Shown: piece by piece, positions 54,917 through 64,000 of the stretch
How positions within the stretch are numbered: position 1 is the first letter of the stretch
Layout: each line of letters opens with the position of its first letter
Source: Triatoma infestans
Lineage: Eukaryota > Arthropoda > Insecta > Hemiptera > Reduviidae
Assembly: GCA_011037195.1 (NCBI GenBank)
Contig: JAAEAF010001059.1
Location: forward strand, 124,001-188,000
Reading direction: 5' to 3'
Length of the DNA: 64,000 bases
Made by a program: the position numbers and the translations under genes
The notes under the pieces: model-generated
The model's input: the letters and a program-made list of their open reading frames with translations, nothing else
What the model was told of the DNA's origin: nothing
Database searches by the model: none

Positions 54917-55429
54917 GAATATCTATCCTTTATATATATAAAAAGTTTGGCTACAATCTGTGACTCTTTTTTCTGTCACGTTTTTTGACACAACCGAAAC
55001 ACGTGTTTCTGTCAGAACCGTTGGACTAATTCCCAATCCATCGAGCCCCTAGGAGCCGGCAAAATCGCCGGCCAAGATAGGCTACTATAGTAATTACTAC
55101 AATTGGGCAAAATGTAGTTGCAAACGACAAATTAAAAAAACTACAGTTTCATTAGCTGAGATGTAGTTACAATTAACAACTACAAAAATATAATTGTAAA
55201 TGCTTTTGCAGTTTTATTATTATTTTTTCAACTAAAGTAGTTGTAGTTGAAAATCGTAACTGCAACCAGTAGTTGAGAAAAATTAGTTAGAGGGTACAAT
55301 ATGTTCACGTACTGCAGATGGACATATGTATATATTGTTCAATCTTCGAACAAGATTAATATCCAGTATGGACTAATTAGGTAGATAAGGAACATCCTTT
55401 GGATAAGGAGAGATAAGGCAATTTTTGAT
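54917..55429. other. AT-rich spacer
   Basis: Contains short TAGTTGTAGTTAC-like repeats at about 55080-55290 in both orientations. Nothing else recognised. Confidence 0.45.
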
Positions 55430-55569
55430 ATTGAGTTTTCATGGAAAATGTAAGTCTTAAGATCATGAAGTAGATTGCACTCCACACCATTGCCGAGCGA
55501 TATCCAAGATGTAAATGGCTTCACATTTATATTGATGGATCAGCTAACCCTAAAGGAGAATCAGGAGCG

Positions 55570-56061
55570 GTGGTTTATTCGGAGCTGTTCCAATTATCAG
55601 TAGCAGCGGGTGAACTCTCCACAAACTACGACGCTGAGATCCTAGCAGTAAAGCTGGCACTGGATAAGCTTAGAACTGTAGATGTAAATGCCGGCAAGCT
55701 AGTGATTTTCATCGACTCGCGAGCTACTATAGCATCCCTGGTGTCACCCGCTTCTCCAGAGTCAGCAGTGTTGCTAGCTGCAAAGCTAAGCGCATCCCAG
55801 CTGATTAGAGAAGGATTGGTGCTGACGTACCAATGGGTACCCAGTCATTGTGTGATTGAGGGGAACGAGAAGGCAGACTCTCTGGCGAAGAACGGAGCAA
55901 AAATGAGCCAACCGCATAATCCTCTAAGCTTCAAAACAGTGTGCTCTTACTTGAGAAAAAATAAAAAAAAGCAATGTTCGAAGAGAGCACCAATCCATAG
56001 CCGAAGGGAAAACTTGGGCGAAGCTGATGGAACAGCCGCTACCGCATTACTTGCCACGTAA
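55570..56061 (+). pseudogene. LINE RNase H domain, all catalytic residues present
   Basis: Just upstream of the Met the same frame reads HIYIDGSANPKGESGA (first Asp). Inside: YDAEILAVKLAL (Glu), VIFIDSRATIASL (second Asp), YQWVPSHCVIEGNEKADSLA (last Asp). This is the best preserved RNase H in the window. After KKKQCSK the frame is wrong because of an indel in the AAATAAAAAAAAG run, and the true continuation is the next entry. Confidence 0.88.
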
Positions 56062-56299
56062 GGTAGAAGTGGCAAACTTTAGAGCAGCCACAGGCCACGA
56101 CTTCCTACAGAGTCATCTCCACCGCATTGGGGCAGTGAACTCGCCGATTTGTCCTCTTTGCTACCTAGAAGAAATGACCCAGAACCACCTTTCTACCTGC
56201 CCAGGACTGGACGACGTGCGCGCCGAACGCGCCACCGACGATCCTTATTTTCGAATTAGCAAATTTTATTGGACTGCTAGAACACGTCTTATGGCCTAA
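56027..56299 (+). pseudogene. LINE C-terminal zinc-finger tail
   Basis: Reads MEQPLPHYLPRKVEVANFRA, then TGHDFLQSHLHRIG, CPLCYLEEMTQNHLSTCPGL and FYWTARTRLMA-stop. The CxxC...H...C finger is intact. Poly(A) begins about 20 bases after the stop. Confidence 0.87.
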
Positions 56300-56335
56300 A
56301 AAGCCTTAAAATCAGGCGTAGGAAAAAAAAAAGAT

Positions 56336-57578
56336 GTAGTGTTGTCTGCCGAACACTAAGACTTATGTAATGTTGTAAATTAGAGGATCCTTCAAATCTA
56401 ACTATGGCATTGACGCCAAAAATGTCATTTTATATTGGATTACACATTATATTGGGGACAATAATTAGTTTTAATTGAAAGAAAATAAAAATTACAGCAT
56501 TAAGAGGTATGTAAACAGACTAAACGCAAGAGAAAGGTTGTATATACTCGTATGTACAGATTTTTAAAGCAAATACAGATTTCTTGGGCACTAGAATTTG
56601 AAAAATCAGACAGATTTTTATATTGAATTTGTGTAAACCATTAACAAAAAATCTTGCATTTCTCACCAGATTTTTCTGATCTTTGTAGAAAGACTTCATT
56701 CACTTAAAAAGATCATTTCTTTATAAACTATGGAACAACATAAAAATTAATGAGGCTACTTAGGCAAGGATCGGCTTTGTGTTGAAAATTAGCTTTGGCG
56801 TTTTTCTTTCTTCATCCAATTGAATGAATCATCCAAAATTGTATTCTATATGTTTAAGAAATTGACTTTGAACGGAAATCACGTATAAGATTAATTAGAA
56901 AAGGATAGTTAAACCGGAAGATGCATATAATATGGAAATCACAGCAAGATTACAATGAAAAAACAGAATACAATAAGAACCGATTGGATGAGCTGTGACT
57001 TCATCGTCATCTGAACCTGAGTCACTGAACGCTGATAATAAGATTTAGGGGGACTTTTTTGAAGTCATTTTAAGATATCTTTTTCGTACGCACAGTCTGG
57101 ATGATAATTATTGACAATACCGGAACGTAACTTTTGACAAATCATTCCTGCTGGAGAATTGTGATGAAAGAAACAAACACATTACATTTCTTCCTTTTCT
57201 AATAAAAAACGAATGACTCATTATTGTCATTTTACTGAATTATATGTTGTTTTTTAAATGATTCATGGCTTTACGACTTGCCTTAAAGTTTGTTTACTTA
57301 TAATTTCTCAATAAAATTCTTTCTACTTTCTTATAACAGTTAATATATGTAAGTAAAAGGATCATTAATTTTAAATATTTCTAGTTTATTCACTGACTAG
57401 AGATAGATAAGAAAGACGAGGATCCTTCTTCAAACACTTCTGATGAATAGCTAAACAAAATATCAGTGTAGCTGAGCCAAAGAACAAAAAGTCAAGCTGC
57501 TTTTCAAAGACAGAGACTATTTATAGGCGGTTAGTGCTAAGGAGGAATTTCTCCAGGACATTCTTGAAACTGGGCTAA
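56336..57578. other. AT-rich spacer
   Basis: Nothing recognised. Confidence 0.5.
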
Positions 57579-57580
57579 TA

Positions 57581-58869
57581 CATGGGCAAGGTGAAAATTT
57601 CTCGGCCTAATAGTGAAAATGAGTTTTTTTTTATTTAAAAAATGCATTTATTTCTCAATTTAGTCTCCCTTTAGTTCAATACACTTTGTCCAAAGTTTCT
57701 CCAATAACTGGATTCCGTTCCTGAAGTGCGATTTTGGAAGGTCTTCAAAATATCTATTTACCGCTGCTATCACCTCTTCATTTGACCCAAAACGTTTTCC
57801 ACCCACAAATTTCTTAAGGTTTGAGAATAGATGAAAGCTAGGGGGAGGCAAGTCTGGCGAACAGCGAGGATATTCCAACAATTCATACTTAAATCCCTCA
57901 ATTTTCCCATTGCCAAAGCGTCTTTGTGGGCGGGTGCATTGTTCTGGTGAAAGAGGATTTTTTTCTTGTGGAAACCAGGCCTTTTTTCATCTAGCTGGTC
58001 AAGCAGTTGTGCATGCTATCTCCCATTAATTGTTTGACCCTTTGGCAGGAAGTCAATTAAAAGAAACCCTTTGCTTTCCCAAAAAACACTAGCCATAACC
58101 TTTCCAGCCAATGCAATTGTCTTTGCTTTCTTCGGTGCAGAACCATCGGCTTCTACCACTACTTGGACTGTTGTTTTGACTCAGAAGTAAAGTGGTGAAC
58201 CCACGTTTCGTCTGTCGTAACAAATCGGCATAGAAAATCGGTTGTATTCTTCTTAAAACGGCACAAACATTGCTGAGAAACTCGATTCTTCATTTGTTTT
58301 TGATCAGTATTTAACAAATGCGTCACCCATTTTGCACAAAGCTTTCTAATACTGAATTCTTTGTATAAATTGTGCTGCACCCTTTCTTCTGAGATGCTTA
58401 CAGCCTTAGCTATCTCATACGTACACCTTTAATCGTCGATCATCTAGAACCATATTGTGTATATCTTCTCGATATTTTCTTCGGTAGTTGCAGTTTTTGG
58501 CCGTCCTTCATGTGGATCATCTACAATCGATATACAATCACGTTTAAACTCAGCAGCCCATTATTTTACTGTTGATATTGAAGGTGCAGTCTCATTATAC
58601 ACTTTCACCAACTTTGGATGAATTTCTGTTGGCGATAAAAACCATATAAAACTAAGAATTTTATGAAACAAGTTTATTCATTTTGTCAGAAAACACACAA
58701 CACGCTTACTTTAAACAGCCATATAAAACAACCTATTTGTCTGATTAAATTCACATTTTTTTTTTGTATTTACTTTTGCAACAAGTGTGCCAACATAACA
58801 AAACAGCAATTTCATTTGTAGCAGTGCCATCTATGGTGCTAGGCCGAGAATTTTTTCACCTTGCCCTAG
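57581..58869 (-). mobile_element. Mariner DNA transposon, nearly full length, inactive
   Basis: 1.29 kb, the usual mariner length. Terminal repeats: GGGCAAGGTGAAAATTTCTCGGCCTA at the left and its near-complement at the right, with TA on each side (57579-57580 and 58870-58871). A minus-strand transposase fills the interior. Clearly a different mariner lineage from the one at 2.8 kb. Confidence 0.93.
57655..58640 (-). pseudogene. Mariner transposase with two catalytic Asp lost
   Basis: N-terminal part: EIHPKLVKVYNETAPSIST, WAAEFKRD and DDPHEGRPKTATTEENIEKI. First catalytic motif FVTTDETWVHHFTSESKQQS is intact. The second reads FHQNNAPAH where the family has HDN (Asp to Asn), and the third reads SPDLPPPSFHLF where the family has APSDYHLF (Asp to Ser). 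The C-terminus NLKKFVGGKRFGSNEEVIAA and KLWTKCIELKGD ends at a stop. Internal stops and at least one frameshift are present. Confidence 0.92.
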
Positions 58870-58871
58870 TA

Positions 58872-59574
58872 TGCTCAGTTATATTTTGAATTTCGGTTTT
58901 GGAAAATTAATGTGTCCAATTTGGGAATTGCTTCTTTATATTTTTCAGTACATGATCGTCTACTGCACAACTTGCAGATCGGAGGTAGTGCTAATGCTTC
59001 AGCAAATTTCCAGCAGTGAAGAGCCTACTTCTTGCCTGAAGCCTGACTTCACAGCCTAACCTCTTTCTTTCTTTTCTTGAATTATTCTCCTTCAACGAAC
59101 AAAAGTTGATCACTTTTTAAAAATCTGTTTTTATGTATCGAATAAAAATATTAAACTCACAGGATAGCGTAGAGACAAACGAGATCTATTGACTAAATAG
59201 CCCTTATATTGCCTATAATGGAGTTGATGAGGAGAGAAATTAGGTTTGATTAATTAGACAAGATATGAAGACACTGTTATAATATAGCTGCAAGCTTACA
59301 CAAACTGCACTGGACTTGTAATGATTTTATAGAATAAAGGGTTAGAGTAGAGTTGTGACATGATGCAATGTATGGATGAATCTGATAGACCGATGTCTAG
59401 ATCTCTCACTGGCTTATATACAGGTTCTCCTCACTCTAGCCTGCTTAAGGGAGAGAGTACCAGAAAGAGTCTGTTTTCTCTCGGTCGGGCTTGTGTTCTC
59501 TCTCTTGCCGTTACATGCCTTATATTTAAGGGGCCAATCTGTTAACACAACACACACACAAACACAGAATATTT
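58872..59574. other. Spacer, no assignment
   Basis: Two overlapping short ORFs at 59360-59579 show no recognisable domain. Short (CA)n near 59545-59565. Confidence 0.45.
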
Positions 59575-59680
59575 GCTAAAAAAAAAAAATTTCGTCTTCA
59601 GGGAACCTCAAAACATATATTTCCCGTGAAAACTCAATTTTGAAAAATTGACATTATCGCAATATTTTCCCTCTTATTAA
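59575..59680 (+). repeat. Family C end fragment
   Basis: CAGGGAACCTCAAAACATATATTTCCCGTGAAAACTCAATTTTG followed by ATTATCGCAATATTTTCCCTCTTATT matches the right end of family C. Confidence 0.65.
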
Positions 59681-61076
59681 ATTAAATTAATTAATATTAT
59701 TATTAAATTAATATATTATTATTACGATAACTTAATTGATATTGCAATTTCTATGCTACTACTAGTTGGCATCTTGTTCATCTTTAGAACTCCACAAGTT
59801 TTAAGGAACTCAATATGATCATTAATAAAAATAATTAAAATTTCTTAACATAGATCCAAAAATGGCAATTAGCAAAAAAAGAGTAAAAAGTAAAAAAAAA
59901 AAAAAACCTAACATATATTCAATATAAATTAGGTAACTAATAATTGGGTTTTGTATGACCAAAATAAATCTATATATATTTTTAAATTTTTTTTTTTTTA
60001 CCTTAAGAGTGTTAACCAATTACACAATATCAGCTGTTATAAAAAAGTAGGTTAAGAGTAAAAGTTACAAATTGAAAGTATGAACACGGAGAGCTGCCTT
60101 CTTCTCATGAGTTAGCTGCGCGAGTAATTGTAGAGAATTGGGCGTTGGTTTCTTAATGCCCTTGGCGTATTTCTCGTTGAAACCTGCCATATTACATACA
60201 CACATTCATATATATATAGAAACACATACACACACACACACACAAACACACAAGGAAAGTAACGCCCCCCACTGCTCGCTACCCTTGACTCTTTGTACTA
60301 GTATTGCCCAAGGAAATATTTCATTTAATCTTCCTCTTATAAAGAATTTTATTTTATTTAATTTATTAGATTTCCGGATTTCGATGGCAACTCACAAATG
60401 TTCCTTTATTTTTCTTTATTTATTTATTTATTTTTTTAAATAGAAATAATTATTCTTAGTTTCTTAATTAAAAATATATGAGAAATGCGTAAATCATATT
60501 GAATAACTGGACATTTCCCACGTGTCCTTTTTATATATATATATAAATAATTTAAATGACCTTGTACTATGATAAGGAAGAGATAAAAAAAAAAAGTCGT
60601 TAAAAATGTAAACAATAACTTCCTCAACTGCATATACTGGAATATATATTATTTATAATTAGTAACTTTATTATTAATGCTGAGCATTATTTCAAAATAA
60701 TATTTCATACAATAATTATTTCAATATTATTGAAATAATTTTTTTGTTATTCGATTATTTGAAATAAATAAATGAGGGAAAAAAATGTTAATATATATTA
60801 TGTTCGTACAGTCTCAGTATAAACACTGTAGGCAGCCTTGGAAGCGTGGAGTTCCAATCATTACTTGTTTGATTACGGATTGCTCCGAAGAAAAGGAAAG
60901 TGCTAAATTATATGGTGGATAAACGGAGGCTTTACATGTGGGTAATCTTGGACAAGTTAGCCCAATAGAATTTTCCATCAAGTGGAAGTATTTGCGATAA
61001 TTATATGCCTCATATAAATGCATTGGAGATCATGATTTCAAATTACCTATGTTCCTATGAGTTCAATCCAAAGACT
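59681..61076. other. AT-rich spacer with microsatellites
   Basis: Contains (CA)n near 60222-60250 and short TA repeats near 60210 and 60532-60545. No coding signal. Confidence 0.5.
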
Positions 61077-61088
61077 GTTATGAAATTG

Positions 61089-61708
61089 TTGTGATTGGTT
61101 CCGCAGAGCTAGAAAGCATCAGTGACATTTTTCGTGATAGCCTGCTTCTTTTTGTTGTCATCGACCAGTTTCGGGCGTTCGCCCATCGTCAGGATGTTTT
61201 TGTCAAACAGTGTAATAACACAGAGCAAATACAGTTTATCAACTAGTATTGTGTATCAACTGTATTTGCTCTGGGTAATAGGATCCAAAGAAAGAATCCG
61301 TAGCAGAGAAAGAGAGGCAAAAATCACAGGACCACTCTCTCTGACCAGAGTGGGAGAAACTACATAAATACAGCGACGGGAAATAGATATAGAACACAGT
61401 TCATACAACTGAGGTTATTCGACAGTCACAACGTGTCATTACCCTTTACCTCTCTATCATTACCATACTCTACCATTGTAAGTGTAAAGTCCAGGCAGTC
61501 AGTGTCACTTCTTATATTATACAGTGTTAGCCATATTTTGTTTTTTCATTCAAATCAGACCATTTCTCTCCTTCAACAACCCCATTATACTCTGTACAAG
61601 TCTGTGTTATTACACTGTTTGACAAAAACATCCTGATGATGGGCGAACGCCCCGAAACCGTTCGATGACCACAAAAAGAAGCAGGCTATCACGGAAAATG
61701 TCTCTGAT
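61089..61708 (-). mobile_element. Foldback element A4 with unique central insert
   Basis: Full left arm (TTGTGATTGGTTCCGCAGAGC...), right arm ending AAAATGTCTCTGAT, flanked by GTTATGAAATTG at 61077-61088 and 61709-61720, a perfect 12-bp duplication. The centre (about 61275-61590) is unique sequence, so this is a longer form of the family. The left core is intact; the right core has an extra C in stem II and a broken stem III. Confidence 0.88.
61159..61196 (-). ncRNA. Hammerhead-like motif, A4 left arm
   Basis: Minus strand: CATC, CTGACGA, T, GGGC-GAAC-GCCC, GAAA, CTGGTC, GATG. Core intact, stem I a perfect 4-bp match, stem III with one G-U pair. Confidence 0.62.
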
Positions 61709-61720
61709 GTTATGAAATTG

Positions 61721-62689
61721 CCTGGGCATCCTAGTGCGACTACAGAATCAAAATTACTTGTTTGAGTTCCCCCACGGCTTTTAATAATGAGGTGCTCGGC
61801 TTGCCTTTTTCATAGGGGTTCTTCTAGGAGTTTACTCATAGGATCTAGGCTCTTTTGCAACTTTCAGAATGCTCTCTCAGCGGGATCAGTAATGATAGTT
61901 AGAAACCTGTGTAAGAGTCAGACGAAAAGTATATTAACAATTTAGCCATATGGATTCCCTGCAGATGTGTTCTATAAAGGACGTAGGCTGCTGCAGGATC
62001 TACTACGAGATAACTAATTTATAACATTCAATAATTGAAGCACTGAGAAAGGTCCATACTTTTTCAATACTGGCAGATCTTGTTGGTTTATTCGTATCAC
62101 TCTATCAGTGAAATGTGTCCTGGTATTTGTAAGTGAAATTATCGACGAGTTTATTTATTTATTTATTTTTTGAAGAGGAAGGTTTTGGTTTTGCACTGTT
62201 ACAACCTCTAACAGCTAATAAACAAACAGCTAATTAATTCAATCAACAGCTGATAAATTTCAAGCATTGAAATTTCAAAAGATTTCATAGACTAAAAAAC
62301 AAAAAACAAAAAATGATTATCATAAATAAACTGTAAAAGATACCCCAGTCATACGCATACTAAATTTTAAGTGAAGTGTTTACGTCAATAACACTTTCAC
62401 AGAACCTTCAAAATACTTTAAACAAACATTTTTAAATTGAAAATAAGTAGAAAAAAAACAAAAGGTATTCAAGTCCATTCTAATGTTTAGGTGTGAAAAA
62501 TGCTTCTGTGAGAAGCATTCAGATTTGTATTATTTGTTAAACCGTTGTAAAACTTTTTTTTTTTTTAATTTTTTTTTTAGTAAGAAATAAAAGCTAAATT
62601 ATAAATTTTAAAATCAAATTCAATTGGTATTCCCATTTAGGTAATAGCTACAGCATCAGGCATTGGAGGTTTCGGGAAATAGCCGTTAA
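61721..62689. other. Spacer, no assignment
   Basis: AT-rich; nothing recognised. Confidence 0.5.
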
Positions 62690-62975
62690 TCTGAAAGTAC
62701 GACTTTATTGAATTTTTTTTTTTTTTAACGGCTCCATCGACTTAAATATCTATCACTTTTATTTGATACATTTTCCTGAGAAAGTTGTATTTTGGGTAGT
62801 GTCTAGGGTGGGGGATTAGTAGCGTTAAGCTTTCTTATAAAGTTCACTCACTATATAACTTAAAGTTAAATTAAATGTAGGTATTGCTAGAGATTTCCAG
62901 AGTTGATAGGTTAAACCAGCAATTGCAGTTTTACAGATTAAGTTTTGGGGTTTTTTGGTGGGAGATTTTCTTTTT
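62690..62975 (-). repeat. Family C fragment
   Basis: Reverse-order blocks: GGCTCCATCGACTTAAATATCTATCACTTTTATTTGATACATTTTCC and GGGGGATTAGTAGCGTTAAGC. It seems to resume after the SINE at about 63165-63225 (GGGGAATTTGTGGCGTTAAATTT). Confidence 0.55.
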
Positions 62976-63142
62976 TCTTTAATTTAAGGCGCGTCAACAT
63001 CTATGGTCACTGGCGCCCGGAGCCTTCTCAGTGCACTGCCAGTATCCGGACAGTGTTCTTCCATCACCGGACAGTGAGCTGTTAGAGGCTCCTAGGAAGA
63101 AAAAAAAATCTAAGGGCAGCACAGCTGGTCTCGAACCCAGGA
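62976..63142 (-). repeat. SINE-1, antisense
   Basis: TTTAATTTAAGGCGCGTCAACATCTATGGTCACTGGCGCCCGGAGCC, then CTTCTCAGTGCACTGCC and GGCAGCACAGCTGGTCTCGAACCCAGG (partial B box). The copy is well conserved; the head is missing. Confidence 0.82.
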
Positions 63143-63274
63143 TAATTGGTTCCCAAAATAATTGGTTTTCAGTTAGTGGTGGGGAATTTGTGGCGTTAAA
63201 TTTCCAAAAAATATTATTCTGGTTTTCCAATGTCACAGACTATTTTAGACAATAATGTAAAAAAAAAAAATTAT

Positions 63275-63325
63275 GGCACCACAGCACATCAAGGGCCAAG
63301 ACTTGCCAGATGGCGATTTGAATAG
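63275..63325 (-). repeat. SINE-3 3' fragment, antisense
   Basis: CACATCAAGGGCCAAGACTTGCCAGATGGCGATTTGAATAG, cut short by the start of repeat D. Confidence 0.65.
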
Positions 63326-63344
63326 TGGTTTTATCCATTGGCAT

Positions 63345-63862
63345 ATATATTTACTTGCCATACTGCCGTCACGTATTGTGGACCCCCACAGATTAACTAG
63401 GTACAACCCGCAAGCTACTCAATCACATGAGGGGTGACATGTCTTCCCTACCTCAAAAGCTCATAGATGGGCAAATTTAAGATCCGCATCTGACGATATT
63501 GAAGTCAAGGGAGAGGAGGAGAAGTGGACTTTCGCATAAAAGGCAAACTTTCTATGTCTAATACTCTCTCTTTCATTCAAACGCCCATTCGAACAACCAT
63601 CAACATTCAACTACCATAGTTCTCACAATGTCTCTATGCCAGTCAATCTTTCACTCTGTTCTCATGCTACCAACTCTTCTTCTAAATTATACATTCCTTG
63701 TACTTACATTCTCCTACAATATAAAGTTCAAGTAAGCCTAACTTATATCTCAGTAACTTAAGTATCTATTCTGTCCAACGCCAAAAAATATCCACTACAG
63801 TTTGTAATTATTTAAAGATGTGTATTTTCCATAATACGTATAAGTATAAACTTATTTGAATA

Positions 63863-63894
<32 letters not shown>

Positions 63895-63895
63895 C
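63345..63895. repeat. Repeat D, second copy
   Basis: Same start (TTACTTGCCATACTGCCGTCACG) and end as 54162-54686, with a longer poly(A) run at 63866-63894. Confidence 0.88.
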
Positions 63896-63900
63896 AAATA

Positions 63901-64000
63901 AACCCTATGGCGCAATAGCCCATGAAGGGCCAAGGCTTGCCAGACGGTGATTTGAATAGGTGGCGTATGGTAAGCACGCCGCAGTTCCCACGCCGTTTAG
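63901..64000 (-). repeat. SINE-3, antisense, cut by the window end
   Basis: TATGGCGCAATAGCCCATGAAGGGCCAAGGCTTGCCAGACGG through CACGCCGTTTAG; the remainder lies beyond the window. Confidence 0.8.

Larger units (their letters stand above)
55430..56335 (+). mobile_element. RNase H/CCHC-type LINE 3' fragment
   Basis: Starts near IALHTIAERYPRCKW, continues through a complete RNase H domain and a CPLC...H...C finger, and ends in an oligo(A) run at 56321-56330. 5' truncated; one frameshift at an A run near 55965. Same family as the insertion in the first mariner. Confidence 0.9.

Noticed and set aside
61629..61668. Active hammerhead in the A4 right arm
   Set aside because: Stem II has an extra C and stem III reads CCGTTC, which breaks the required pairing.

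Overview
This 64-kb window looks like non-coding, repeat-saturated DNA from an AT-rich arthropod genome. I recognise no host exon, tRNA, rRNA or snRNA gene with confidence. The arthropod call is inference. It rests on jockey-type, R1/I-type and other non-LTR retrotransposon fragments, two mariner elements, Penelope-like elements with a GIY-YIG endonuclease, and several tRNA-derived SINE families. The species cannot be named from the sequence.

Layout. 0-5 kb: repeat family C, a SINE, and a mariner (2810-4724) broken by a LINE with a clean target-site duplication. 5-13 kb: a SINE-3, a LINE tail, foldback A1, a Penelope-like element, three tandem 342-bp units and a LINE 3' end. 13-24 kb: LINE RNase H fragments on both strands, SINE-2 copies, family C copies and a long foldback (family B). 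24-34 kb: family C copies, an RTE-like tail, a foldback, a second Penelope-like element and two LINE tails. 34-48 kb: a dense cluster of foldback elements A and B, SINE-1 copies, a direct duplication carrying a hAT element, and a minisatellite. 48-64 kb: two jockey fragments, a small terminal-inverted-repeat element, a SINE split by a LINE, an RNase H LINE, a second mariner, foldback A4, and a duplicated repeat D plus SINE-3 unit.

Most notable observation: the two related foldback families (A and B) carry, on each arm in opposite orientation, a motif with the full hammerhead ribozyme core: C-U-G-A-N-G-A, one extra base, a GC-rich hairpin, G-A-A-A, a 3-bp palindromic stem III, a U-H cleavage site, and a complementary stem I. 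Sense and antisense transcripts would therefore both carry a ribozyme-like fold. Four family A copies are flanked by 12-bp (one 12-13-bp) target-site duplications, so they are mobile units. The Penelope-like elements in the same window have a similar motif beside the endonuclease. I infer that A and B are non-autonomous, ribozyme-bearing elements possibly mobilised by Penelope-like machinery. Every protein-coding element here is truncated or frameshifted, so nothing in the window looks autonomously active.
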